Positions 45,665 to 54,010 of a stretch of 64,000 nt of DNA are shown piece after piece. Made by a program: the position numbers and the translations under genes. Under the pieces are notes generated by a model, which saw only the letters and a list, made by a program, of their open reading frames with translations, was not told the DNA's origin and ran no database searches. Position 1 is the stretch's first letter, and every line of letters begins with the position of its first letter. This DNA comes from Streptomyces sp. C10-9-1 (GTDB lineage: Bacteria > Actinomycetota > Actinomycetes > Streptomycetales > Streptomycetaceae): positions 1 through 64,000 of the forward strand of contig NZ_JANHKP010000010.1 of the NCBI RefSeq assembly GCF_024497955.1, read 5' to 3'.

Positions 45665-46213
45665 TCACGTCCGGTGGGGCGGGGGTCCGCCCGCCGCCTC
45701 GCGGTGGAAGCGGCGGATCTCGTCCTCGATCCGCTCCGCCAGCGGGGCGACGGCGGCCTCCACGGCGGCGGTGAGGCCGGGGCCGAGGGACGTGTCGGCG
45801 GTCTCGACCGCGTAGACGCGCAGCCGGGCGGGGAGTCTGCCGAGCGCGGCGGCGAGTTCGGCGGCCTGGCCGAAGCCGAGGCCGTGCGAGGTGACGGGGC
45901 CGTGGCCGTGGAACTCCACCTCGCCGGCGTCCAGCCGGTGCACCCGCCCGGGGACGGCGGGGTCGGTGTGCACGGCGTCCACGACCACGGTCAGCCCGGT
46001 GCCCTCCCATCGGTCGATCAGTCCGCTCGGCTCGCCGTCGGACAGGGCGAGCAGCGTGCCCGGCGGCAGGGGGCGCCGGGCCGCGCGCCCCTCCATCCGG
46101 CGCAGGACCGCCCACCCCACTCCGTCGTCCCGGCGGAACTCGTTGCCCACGCCGATCACCGCGACGCGGGCGGGCCGCGGTGTCACCTCGTCCTCGTACC
46201 GGTCGCCGTCCAT
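45665..46213 (-). CDS. Hydrogenase maturation protease (HyaD/HycI-like)
   Basis: A 182-residue endopeptidase that trims the large-subunit C-terminus after nickel insertion. VAVIGVGNEFRRDDGVGWAV is the family hallmark, with nickel-sensing Glu/Asp/His ligands at E in NEFRRDD, D in VVDAVHTDP and H in SHGLGFGQAAEL. The length is usual for the family. ATG at 46213. It heads the hydrogenase operon, 124 bases ahead of hyhB. The general hyp maturation genes are not in this window and must be elsewhere. Confidence 0.9.
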   Translation of the reverse strand: MDGDRYEDEVTPRPARVAVIGVGNEFRRDDGVGWAVLRRMEGRAARRPLPPGTLLALSDGEPSGLIDRWEGTGLTVVVDAVHTDPAVPGRVHRLDAGEVEFHGHGPVTSHGLGFGQAAELAAALGRLPARLRVYAVETADTSLGPGLTAAVEAAVAPLAERIEDEIRRFHREAAGGPPPHRT

Positions 46214-46329
46214 CGTGGTGCGCTGTTCCCGCAGGCGGGGCCGCGCCCGCCCCCGGCGCCGGTCAACCGCCCGATCGGCGCAGAGCCCGTGACCTCCCGG
46301 CGGGTGCCCGCGGGGCGGTGCGCCGCGTG

Positions 46330-46596
46330 CTACGAGGCGTTCCCGCCGCGGGGCGACGGGTGGGTGAAGTGCTGGACCCGGGCGTCCGGGCCGGGGAACA
46401 CCAGGGTGACCCGGCCGGTGTCGGACCAGCGGACGTCGTAGGGCGGGGTGCCGTCCCGGTGGTGGAGCGCGACGATCTCCCCGTCCCGCCCCCCGTCCCC
46501 GACGGCGGCGCCCGACACGACCAGCCGGTCCCCCACGCGCGCCCACAGACCGGCGCGGGGCTGGGGTGCGTCGCGGTCTGTCCCGGTCCCGGCCAT
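46330..46596 (-). CDS. DUF1918-domain protein
   Basis: An 88-residue small protein. GLWARVGDRLVVSGAAVGD, DGEIVALHHRDGTPPYDVRW and TLVFPGPDARVQHF are the DUF1918 fold, an SH3-like barrel. In mycobacteria members of this family (such as Rv0569) belong to the hypoxia/dormancy regulon; their biochemical role is unknown. Here it sits between the hydrogenase operon and a universal stress protein on the same strand, which fits a hypoxia setting. ATG at 46596. Palindromic sequences lie 90-140 bases upstream. Confidence 0.9.
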   Translation of the reverse strand: MAGTGTDRDAPQPRAGLWARVGDRLVVSGAAVGDGGRDGEIVALHHRDGTPPYDVRWSDTGRVTLVFPGPDARVQHFTHPSPRGGNAS

Positions 46597-46686
46597 GGCG
46601 TGCTCCTTCCGGCGCGGGACGCGGTGCCTCTCCGCCGCGGGCCGCGCCCCGAGACCTCACGGTGCGCCCTCCCCCGGCACGGGCTC

Positions 46687-46727
46687 AAGGGGCCGACAGG
46701 CCCCCTCGTGGGCCCTGCCGGCCCCTT
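46687..46727. promoter_or_regulatory. Paired GGGGCC-N4-GGCCCC dyads between DUF1918 and USP genes
   Basis: GGGGCC-GACA-GGCCCC at 46689-46704 and GGGCCC-TGCC-GGCCCC at 46710-46725 also fold together into one long, nearly perfect hairpin. It may be the terminator of the USP gene (stop at 46740), or tandem DevR/OsdR-like sites for DUF1918. Sequence alone does not decide. Confidence 0.5.
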
Positions 46728-46739
46728 CCCGCGGCGGGC

Positions 46740-47600
46740 TCAGCCCCCGGGGACGGTGATCACCGGGCAGGTGGCGCGGTGGAGCAGGCCGCGCACGACG
46801 GAGCCGACGCGCATCCCGGAGTACCCGCCCCTGCCGCGGCGGCCGACGACGACGGCGAGGGCGTGTTCCCCGGCCCGCGCCAGCACCTCGACGGGGGAGC
46901 CGATCTGCACGTCGTGGTGGACGGGGACGTCGGGGTACCGCTCGGACAGCCCGCTGGTGGCCTCGGCGAGCAGCCGCCGCTCGGCCGGGAAGAGAGTGTC
47001 GCCCGGTTCCCGGGAGAAGGCGGGCGGCTGCCAGGCGGCCACGGCCCGCACCAGGCAGCCCCGCAGGTCCGCCTCCTCGAAGGCGAACTCCACGGCGGCA
47101 CGGGAGGTGGCGCTGCCGTCGACCCCCACCACCAGGTACGGGGACTCCTGGGTGGTGTGCTCGGCCTCGCCCACGACGGCGACCGGGCACTGCGCCTGGG
47201 CGGTCACCGGGACGGCCAGGGAACCGGCGCTGAGGAACTCCTCGATGCCCCCGAGGTGCCGGGAGCCGAGGACCACCATCTCCGCGCCCCTGGACTGTTC
47301 GACCAGCACGGCGGCCGCCGGGCCGTCCGCGACCAGGGGGGCGCTGTCGACCTCCGGCTGCCGGGCCCGTGCCAGGTCCACCGCCTGGCGCAGGGTGTCG
47401 TCGGCGGCCCGGGTGCGCGCCGTGTGGCGCAGGTCCTCGGCCGCGCGGCGCGTCGACTGCCGCGGGGGGACGGCGACCACCAGGCGCAGCCTGCGGCCCC
47501 GGTGGCGCGCCTCGTCGGCGCCCCAGGCGACGGCCAGGCGCCAGTTCCTGACGGGGTCGACGCCCACCACGATGTCGCGGGGGTCGGTGGTGCCGGTCAT
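46740..47600 (-). CDS. Universal stress protein, tandem UspA domains
   Basis: A 286-residue cytoplasmic protein of two Usp units (about 8-142 and 153-286). Each has the start IVVGVDPVRNW / LVVGVDGSATS and the ATP-binding tail: GSRHLGG...AQCPVAVV in the first and GRRGRGG...ATCPVITVP in the second, the G-2x-G-9x-G(S/T) pattern. Tandem Usp proteins bind ATP and are induced by hypoxia and stress in actinobacteria. ATG at 47600. It is the gene next upstream of DUF1918 on the same strand. Confidence 0.93.
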   Translation of the reverse strand: MTGTTDPRDIVVGVDPVRNWRLAVAWGADEARHRGRRLRLVVAVPPRQSTRRAAEDLRHTARTRAADDTLRQAVDLARARQPEVDSAPLVADGPAAAVLVEQSRGAEMVVLGSRHLGGIEEFLSAGSLAVPVTAQAQCPVAVVGEAEHTTQESPYLVVGVDGSATSRAAVEFAFEEADLRGCLVRAVAAWQPPAFSREPGDTLFPAERRLLAEATSGLSERYPDVPVHHDVQIGSPVEVLARAGEHALAVVVGRRGRGGYSGMRVGSVVRGLLHRATCPVITVPGG

Positions 47601-47933
47601 GGTGTGCTCCCCTTCGGCTGGCGTACCGGCGGCGGGTGCCGCCGGGGGCGGAGCGGCACCGGCCGCTCCGCGGGTCCTTCCGGCCGCGGCCCTGCCGGGG
47701 CCGGTGCCGGGCCGGACGGCACCGTGCTGTCGGGGCCGGTGCCGGGCCGCGCGGGGAGCGCCGTTGCCCGCGGTCCCCCGTCCTCCCAGCCTCCCCCGGG
47801 TGCCGGAGCCGGGATCAGGGCTGTCAGGGACCCGGCAGGGGGCCGAAGGTCCCGGCGGGCCGCGGCCGCCGGCGGTCCACCAGCCGCGCCCGGCCCCCGG
47901 GGCGGCGCTCGCGCGCTCGTGTGGCCCCGGTGC
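47601..47933. other. Intergenic region of 333 bases with a 19-bp direct repeat
   Basis: Lies between the antiporter gene (stop 47934) and the USP start (47600), both on the minus strand. Very GC-rich with no coding frame. A 19-mer, CGGGGCCGGTGCCGGGCCG, occurs at 47696-47714 and again at 47731-47749, a period of 35. The region probably contains the USP promoter and perhaps regulator sites. Confidence 0.5.
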
Positions 47934-49103
47934 TCAGGAGGGGGCCGCCTCCGGCCCGGGGCCCGGGGCCCGGGTGGCCGTGAACCGGGTGAGCAGCGGC
48001 CCCGCGACGGCGAGCAGCAGGACGTAGGCCGCCACCAGCGCACCGAGCCGGTCGTGGCGCACCCCGGCGAGGCCGATGATCACGATGGAGAACTCGCCGC
48101 GTGCGATGAGTGCGGTGCCCGCGCGCAGCCGGCCCCGGCGGCCCGCTCCCTCGCGCCGCGCCGCGTACCAGCCGGAGGCCAGCTTGGTACCGGCGGTGAC
48201 CAGGGCGAGCAGCAGGGCGGCGGGCAGTACCGGGATCAGCGCGCCGGGGCTGACGGTCAGTCCGACGGCCAGGAAGAACACCGCGGCGAAGAGGTCCCGC
48301 AGCGGCCCGAGGACGGCCCGTGCCCGGTCGGCCGCCTCCCCGGTGAGCGAGAGCCCGACGAGGAAGGCGCCGACGGCGGCCGAGACGTGGACGCTCTCGG
48401 CCAGGGCCGCGACGATCAGGGTCACCCCCAGCACCCGCAGCAGCAGTTGCTCGGGGTCCGGCTCCCGGTGCAGCAGCAGGCGCCCGAGGTGGTGCCCCCA
48501 CCAGTAGGACACGGTGAAGGCGACCAGCACCGCCGCGAGCGCGACCAGCAGCCCCAGCAGGGCCTGCCGCCAGGTGCCCCCGGCGGCCAGCACGGCGAGC
48601 AGCGGGAGGTACGCGGCCATCGCGAAGTCCTCCAGCACCAGGACGGACAGCACCGCGGGGGTCTCCCGGTTGCCGAGACGGCGCAGGTCGACCAGGAGCC
48701 GCGCGATGATGCCCGAGGAGGAGATGTAGGTGACCCCCGCAAGGGCCAGCACCCCTCCGGCGTCCAGTCCTAGCAGCCATCCCATGACGGCCCCGGGGGT
48801 GGCGTTGAGCACGAGGTCGACCCAGGCGGAGGGCAGGTGGCGGCGCAGGCTGACGGTGAACTCCGCGACGGTGAACTCCAGTCCGAGCGTGAGCAGCAGC
48901 AGGACCACGCCGATGCCCGCCCCGGCCTCCACGAAGGTCCCCGAGGCGGGCACCGGTGCGATGCCGCCCTCGCCGAGCGCGAGGCCGGCGAGCAGGTAGA
49001 GCGGGATCGGGGACAGCGCGAAGCGCCGCGCCAGTGCCCCCAGGAGGCTCAGCGCGGTCAGGATGACGCCCAGTTCGAGCAGCAGGGCCGCCGAGAGCTC
49101 CAC
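47934..49103 (-). CDS. CPA2-family K+/H+ antiporter (KhtU/KefB-like)
   Basis: A 389-residue inner-membrane protein with about twelve hydrophobic segments and no attached RCK domain. Family stretches: LLLLTLGLEFTVAEFTV, YISSSGIIARLLVDL (with the discontinuous helix region) and ALIARGEFSIVIIGLAG. CPA2 antiporters exchange K+ or Na+ for protons and adjust internal pH. The GTG at 49103 lies 3 bases after the stop of the TrkA_C-domain gene; together they form a KhtTU-type pair. Confidence 0.92.
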   Translation of the reverse strand: MELSAALLLELGVILTALSLLGALARRFALSPIPLYLLAGLALGEGGIAPVPASGTFVEAGAGIGVVLLLLTLGLEFTVAEFTVSLRRHLPSAWVDLVLNATPGAVMGWLLGLDAGGVLALAGVTYISSSGIIARLLVDLRRLGNRETPAVLSVLVLEDFAMAAYLPLLAVLAAGGTWRQALLGLLVALAAVLVAFTVSYWWGHHLGRLLLHREPDPEQLLLRVLGVTLIVAALAESVHVSAAVGAFLVGLSLTGEAADRARAVLGPLRDLFAAVFFLAVGLTVSPGALIPVLPAALLLALVTAGTKLASGWYAARREGAGRRGRLRAGTALIARGEFSIVIIGLAGVRHDRLGALVAAYVLLLAVAGPLLTRFTATRAPGPGPEAAPS

Positions 49104-49106
49104 CGG

Positions 49107-49592
49107 TCAGCCGCCCCGGATGAGCCGTTCCACCGCGGCGATGCCGTCGTGGGTGCCGATGACGACCAGCACGTCCCCCGCAAGCAGTACCCGGCCGGGT
49201 CCCGGGGAGGGGGTCACCTCCTCGCCCCGGACGATCGCGACGACGGAGGCGCCGGTGCGGGTACGGGCGCGGGTCTCGCCCAGGCGCCGGCCCGCGTAGG
49301 GGCCCTCGGCCTCCACCTCGACCTGCGCGGCCCGCAGGCCCGGCACCTCCTTGGACAGGTCGGCGAAGCGCTCGGCGATACGCGGGGCACCGAGCATCTC
49401 GGCGAGCGCGTCCGCCTCCTCCGCGGTCAGCCGCAGCACCGTGCGTGCCTCGTCGTCGGGGTCGGTGCCCTCGTAGACGATCAGCTCGGCGCCCCCGGTG
49501 CGCCGGGCCACGACGCCGATGCGCTCGCCCTCGTCGTTGACGAACTCGTAGCGCAGCCCCACTCCGGGCAGCAGAACCTCGTTGACGTCCAT
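49107..49592 (-). CDS. TrkA_C-domain regulatory subunit (KhtT-like) of the antiporter
   Basis: A 161-residue cytoplasmic regulatory protein. The N-terminal part (VLLPGVGLRYEFVNDEGERI, GVVARRTGGAELIVY) is typical of KhtT, and the C-terminal part (about residues 78-160; LRAAQVEVEAEGPYAGRRLG, DVLVVIGTHDGIAAVERLI) is a TrkA_C domain that senses nucleotides or ions. In Bacillus KhtT gates KhtU in response to c-di-AMP and methylglyoxal-type stress; the same logic is inferred here. ATG at 49592; the antiporter follows with a 3-base gap. Confidence 0.88.
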   Translation of the reverse strand: MDVNEVLLPGVGLRYEFVNDEGERIGVVARRTGGAELIVYEGTDPDDEARTVLRLTAEEADALAEMLGAPRIAERFADLSKEVPGLRAAQVEVEAEGPYAGRRLGETRARTRTGASVVAIVRGEEVTPSPGPGRVLLAGDVLVVIGTHDGIAAVERLIRGG

Positions 49593-49690
49593 GGGCCCAT
49601 CATCACGTGTCACCCGACACCGCCTCGGGGCGCGCACCGGGTCATTCGAGCGTTCTTGGCGCCGGGTCGGCGGGGTGCCGGGCGGGGGCC

Positions 49691-51814
49691 TCACCCGGTC
49701 GGCGGTGTGCGCAGCAGCAGCAGGGCGATGTCGTCCGTGTGGTGGCCCGTGGGCCGGGCGTGGGCCAGGAGGCTGTCGATGAGGGGGTCGAGCTCCCGGG
49801 CGGCGTGCCGGGCGAGGTGCCGGGCGAGCTCCCCGGCGGCCTCCTCCGGGTCGGCGCCGGGGGTCTCGACCAGCCCGTCGGTGTACAGGGCCAGGGTCGT
49901 CCCGGGTGGCAGGGGCACGGTGCCGACCGGGAAGGCCAGCGAGGGGTCGACGCCGAGCAGCGGCCCGGGGTCGAGTCCGACGGCGCCGCAGCGCAGGCCC
50001 GGGCCGTGGAGCAGCGGCGGCGGGTGGCCGGCGCTGGCGAGTACGGCCTCGCGGGCCGCGAGGTCGATGTGCAGGTACAGGCAGGAGACCAGGAGGTCGG
50101 TCTCCAGGTCCGCGAGGACCCGGTTGGTGCGCATGAGGACCTGGTCGGGCGGGGCGCCGGCGGTGGCGTGGATGGCGGTGCGGACCTGGCCCATGAGCGC
50201 GGCGGCGGCGACGTTGTGGCCCTGCACGTCGCCGATGACGGCCGCGGCGGTGGTCGGGTCGAGCTTGATGACGTCGTAGAAGTCCCCGCCCACGTCCATG
50301 CCGTGACTGGCGGGCAGGTAGCGGGCGGCCACCTCCATGCCGGGCAGGGCGGGCAGGGTGCGCGGCAGGAGGGCCTCCTGAAGGCCGCGCGCGAGGGCCC
50401 GGGTGGTGTCGTAGAGGCGGGCCCGGTCCAGGGCCTGGGCGACGAGTCCGGCGAGCGAGGTCAGCACGGCCCGCTCCTCGGCGCTGAAGGACCGGGGCCG
50501 GTCGTAGGAGAGGATGCAGCAGCCGACGGGGCGTCCGGAGACGATCAGGGGGAGGAAGGCCCAGGCCTGCTTGCCGCTGATGCGCGGTGCGTCGGGGTAG
50601 CGGCGGGCCATCTCGCCGGGGCTGGCGAAGAAGGAGGGCCTTCCGGCGGCGAGCACCTGTCCGGCGGGGGTGAGCACGGTGTCCAGGGGCAGGCCGTCGA
50701 GGCGTTCGATGGTCTCCCGGGGGTAGCCGTGGTATCCGGTGATCCTCAGGCGGCCCGCGTCGGTGGCGGACAGCACCAGGCCGTCGGCTCCGAAGGCCGG
50801 GAGCACCTGGTCGGCGAGGAGGTCGACGACGTCGCGGACCGCGACCGTCTCCGTCAGGGCGGCCGCCAGGTGGACCAGCTGGTACAGGCGCCCGGTGGGC
50901 GCGGCCCCGGGCACGAGGGCGCCGGACGTCCCGGCCGCGCGGTCGGTCGCCCTCCGGCCGGTGCCGGAGGCCGGAGCGCGGGAGATGCGGACGCTGATGC
51001 CGGAGGTGTCCGGGTGGAGTTCGAAGCGCAGCCGCTCCCGGGGCGGCCGCAGGACGGTGAAGCTCACCGGCGCGCGGCTGATGACCGCCGTGCGGTAGTG
51101 GTCCTCGACCACCGCGGTCTCCAGCCAGGGGAGCGCCTGCCACGGGCGGGTGCCGAGCAGGCGCCCGGCGTCGAGCCCGAGGAGCTCGGCCGCCTCGCCG
51201 CTCACCAGGGTGATCCTCCCCTCCAGGTCGAGGGCGAGGGCGCCTTCGGGCAGGCGCTCGACGTAGTCGACGGCGGCCTGCTGGGCGCCCTGGGGACTCG
51301 GGGCGGCGGCGAAGGGGACCGGGCGCGGGTGGTCCGGCAGGGTGGGCGCCGAGGCGGAGTCGTCCAGGGCCCGGGCGACGCGCCGCGCCGCGGCCGCGAC
51401 GGCTCCCCGCTCGCGCCGGGTGGCGGTCCCCGGGTGCTGCTCGGGCCACATCAGCAGCAGCGCGCCCCAGCCCCGCTCGCCGGCGTGCAGCGGGGCGGCG
51501 GCGAGGGCGAGGTGGTCGGGCAGCCGGGGGGTGCCGCCCGGGGAGGCGCGGGCGGTGTCGTCGTCCGGGCCCACCCAGACCACGCGGTCCTCGCGGACGG
51601 CCTCCCCGACGGCGAGCGGGGCGGCCAGGGGCACCCGCCGCCACGGCCCGGTCGACTCCACCGGCACGCCGGAGACGGCCACCAGGCGCAGCGCGGGCGC
51701 GGCGTCCTCGCGCAGGTACACGCCCCCGGCGCAGGCGCCGGTGCGGTGGACGGCGTCGACCAGCGCCGCGTCCACCCGGTCCGCGTCGCGGGGCTCCTCA
51801 CCGCGGGCGGACAC
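49691..51814 (-). CDS. GAF-PAS-GAF-SpoIIE serine phosphatase
   Basis: A 707-residue signalling phosphatase. Domains in order: an N-terminal GAF-like sensor (about 10-150), a PAS domain (about 180-290; LPEGALALDLEGRITLVSGE), a second GAF (about 310-470; HLAAALTETVAVRDVVDLLA), and the PP2C/SpoIIE domain (about 480-700; VGGDFYDVIKLDPTTAAAVI, then GHNVAAAALMGQVR). No kinase domain, unlike the other phosphatase in this window. It should dephosphorylate a STAS antagonist. GTG at 51814 has GGAGG 6 bases upstream; the GTG at 51817 is adjacent. Confidence 0.88.
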   Translation of the reverse strand: MSARGEEPRDADRVDAALVDAVHRTGACAGGVYLREDAAPALRLVAVSGVPVESTGPWRRVPLAAPLAVGEAVREDRVVWVGPDDDTARASPGGTPRLPDHLALAAAPLHAGERGWGALLLMWPEQHPGTATRRERGAVAAAARRVARALDDSASAPTLPDHPRPVPFAAAPSPQGAQQAAVDYVERLPEGALALDLEGRITLVSGEAAELLGLDAGRLLGTRPWQALPWLETAVVEDHYRTAVISRAPVSFTVLRPPRERLRFELHPDTSGISVRISRAPASGTGRRATDRAAGTSGALVPGAAPTGRLYQLVHLAAALTETVAVRDVVDLLADQVLPAFGADGLVLSATDAGRLRITGYHGYPRETIERLDGLPLDTVLTPAGQVLAAGRPSFFASPGEMARRYPDAPRISGKQAWAFLPLIVSGRPVGCCILSYDRPRSFSAEERAVLTSLAGLVAQALDRARLYDTTRALARGLQEALLPRTLPALPGMEVAARYLPASHGMDVGGDFYDVIKLDPTTAAAVIGDVQGHNVAAAALMGQVRTAIHATAGAPPDQVLMRTNRVLADLETDLLVSCLYLHIDLAAREAVLASAGHPPPLLHGPGLRCGAVGLDPGPLLGVDPSLAFPVGTVPLPPGTTLALYTDGLVETPGADPEEAAGELARHLARHAARELDPLIDSLLAHARPTGHHTDDIALLLLRTPPTG

Positions 51815-52116
51815 CACTCGCCTCCGGGCGACGGGCCCGGGCGCGGCCCGGGGCCGCTGCCCGCGCCGGGGGCGCCGTGCGCGGGGGGCCGGGGGGACGG
51901 GGGGACGGCCGGCAGAGCGGGAGCGGGGCGGGGACCGGGCGGAGCGGGGCGGCACGGGGGCTCCTCCGCCGTGCACCACACCCGTCGCCCGCGATCCGTC
52001 CGGACATGCTTCCGACCATACGCCGGTTCCCCCGCCGCTACGCCCCTGCCCGCACCGCGCCCTCCCGGGCGGCAGTCCGCCCGCCCCTCGCGGACGGCCG
52101 GCGGCCGCGCCCCGGC

Positions 52117-52167
52117 CGGCGCGATGCGGGGGACGGCACGGTGCGTGCCGCCCCCCGCATCGCGCCG
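52117..52167. other. 51-base stem-loop, 23-bp arms with one mismatch
   Basis: Arms begin CGGCGCGATGCGGGGG and close on the complementary sequence, 22 of 23 pairs, with a 5-base loop GGTGC. It is terminator-like in strength but no annotated gene ends here. Confidence 0.7.
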
Positions 52168-52208
52168 CGGCGGTGCCATGGTGTGGGATGGGGCGGCAGC
52201 GGGAGTCG

Positions 52209-52233
52209 CCGCACCGCGGGATCCGCGGTGCGG
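52209..52233. promoter_or_regulatory. 25-bp inverted repeat ahead of the SPFH operon
   Basis: Perfect 11-bp arms CCGCACCGCGG / CCGCGGTGCGG around GAT, about 60 bases before the first SPFH start. An operator or leader hairpin. Confidence 0.5.
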
Positions 52234-52291
52234 GCGCACCTCCCGGGCACAGCAGAGCGGGAGCAGTCCCGAGCACAGCAAAGGGGGAACA

Positions 52292-54010
52292 GTGGCACGA
52301 ACACAGAACCTGCGGGAGGCCGCACGGGCCATCGCGGGGGGTGCCGCACCGCGCGAGGTCGCCGAGCGGGAACTGCGCCGCAGGGCCGGCGTCGGCGGCG
52401 GGCGGCAGCAGGCACCGCGGGACGCGGGCCCGGCGGCCGGAGCGCCGCAGGACGAGGGCATGGACCCGGCGGACTTCCCGGCCGCGAGGGAGCAGGGCGG
52501 CTCCATGGCGACGGTCATGGTGCAGCGGACCGTCCCGCTGGACGAGGCGGGTGAGGCGCTCAACCGCAGCGAGCAGCAGCGGGAGGACGGGGAGCCGGTC
52601 CATCTCATCTGCCCGATGGTGATGCCGCGCGGCCGCTCATTCCTGAGCATGCTCCCCGTGGTGCTGCTGCTGGTCCTCGGGGCCGTGGGCACCGCCATCG
52701 TGGCGGCCGTGGGCGGCGACGTGCTGACCCACCCGCTGTTCGGTGTCCACTACTGGGTGGTCTCGGTCCTCGCGGTGGCCTTCGTCTGGGCGCGCCAGGG
52801 GATGGTGATGGTCCCGGACGGCAGCCAGGCGCTGATCACCCGCTTCGGCAAGCTGGAGAAGGTGGTGGGCCCCGGGCGGGTGATCCTGCTGAGCCCCTGG
52901 AAGCGGGTGTCGTACATCGTCAACACCACCCGCGAGTACCCGTTCAACGCCCCGGTGCGGGAGGCCCCCACCAAGGGCGGGGTGAAGGCGTCGATCGACC
53001 TGTTCATCCAGTTCCGCATCAGCGACCCCACGGAGTTCGTGTACACGCTCGGCGCGGTCCGGGGCTTCGAGGAGAAGCTGTCCAACGCGGTCAGCGAGAC
53101 GATCCGCAGCCTGATCTACGAGCAGGAGGCGGCCGGGATCTACGACATGGTCGGCGAGGACACCGGGCGGCTGCTCGACCAGCTCAACCAGCAGTTCCGT
53201 CCGGCCGTCGAGCTGACCAACGCCAACATCACCCACGCCGAGCCCTCCGACCGCGGCTACCGCATGGACCTGGCCGCCCCGGAGATGGTGCGCGTGGCCA
53301 AGGAGGCGTACACCCACGAGTACGCGCTCCAGCTGCGCAAGGAGCAGGACGAGGGCGACCTGACCAAGGAGCTGGCCACCCGCCAGGAGACGCTCTCGGC
53401 GATCCAGGCCGACATCGCGCAGTACCAGGCGCAGATGGACACGGCGGTGGAGCGGGAGACCAACCGGGCCGAGGCACTGGCCCGGCAGCGGTACGTGCAG
53501 GCGGAGTCCGAGGCGAAGGCGAACGCGGCGCTGCTGGAGGCGCAGGCGCTGGACATCCGGGCGGTGACCGCGGCGGAGGCCCCGGAGATCCTGGAGTACC
53601 GCTACCAGCAGCAGGTGCTGGAGACCCTGGAGCAGGTGGCGGGCCATCTGCCGCGGCTGGTGCGCATCGGCGGTCCCGGCGAGGCGGGCGAGGCCGGGGG
53701 CGTCGACTTCCTCGCGCTGGCGCGCGAGTTGATCGGCGAGCACGGAGCGGAGCTGTTCACCGAGGGTGACATGTCCGCGATGCGCGCCCGGCTGGCCGAG
53801 GTGGCCGGGCGGATCGCCGAGCGGGAGTCGGAGATCGCCGCCCTGCTGGAGGCCGACCGCCCGGTGGTCCCGGCGACCGGGGACGGCCAGGCGGCGGACG
53901 GAGCGGACGCGGGCCCCGGGCGCGGCCCTGACGCGTCCTCGGAAGGCGAGCCGCCCGCGGACGCGGGACGGCTCGGGAACGGCATCGGGACCGGGAGGGA
54001 CGCGCAGTGA
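52292..54010 (+). CDS. SPFH/band-7 domain membrane protein, first of a pair
   Basis: A 572-residue protein. Residues 1-110 are polar and disordered. Two hydrophobic segments follow (SMLPVVLLLVLGAVGTAIVA and VHYWVVSVLAVAFVWARQG). The SPFH/band-7 domain runs from about 170 (MVMVPDGSQALITRFGKLEK) to 340. A Glu/Ala/Gln-rich coiled coil, typical of flotillin-like proteins, occupies about 345-450, then an acidic tail. SPFH proteins form large membrane-bound cages that organise proteases or lipids. GTG at 52292, with GGGGGA upstream. It overlaps the second SPFH gene by 4 bases. Confidence 0.85.
   Translation: MARTQNLREAARAIAGGAAPREVAERELRRRAGVGGGRQQAPRDAGPAAGAPQDEGMDPADFPAAREQGGSMATVMVQRTVPLDEAGEALNRSEQQREDGEPVHLICPMVMPRGRSFLSMLPVVLLLVLGAVGTAIVAAVGGDVLTHPLFGVHYWVVSVLAVAFVWARQGMVMVPDGSQALITRFGKLEKVVGPGRVILLSPWKRVSYIVNTTREYPFNAPVREAPTKGGVKASIDLFIQFRISDPTEFVYTLGAVRGFEEKLSNAVSETIRSLIYEQEAAGIYDMVGEDTGRLLDQLNQQFRPAVELTNANITHAEPSDRGYRMDLAAPEMVRVAKEAYTHEYALQLRKEQDEGDLTKELATRQETLSAIQADIAQYQAQMDTAVERETNRAEALARQRYVQAESEAKANAALLEAQALDIRAVTAAEAPEILEYRYQQQVLETLEQVAGHLPRLVRIGGPGEAGEAGGVDFLALARELIGEHGAELFTEGDMSAMRARLAEVAGRIAERESEIAALLEADRPVVPATGDGQAADGADAGPGRGPDASSEGEPPADAGRLGNGIGTGRDAQ

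Larger units (their letters stand above)
51815..52291. other. Divergent intergenic region of 477 bases with strong hairpins
   Basis: Separates the SpoIIE phosphatase (minus) and the first SPFH gene (plus). It holds two strong inverted repeats, listed separately, and is otherwise GC-rich with no convincing coding frame. A less GC-rich patch at 51990-52025 may hold the minus-strand promoter. Confidence 0.55.
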
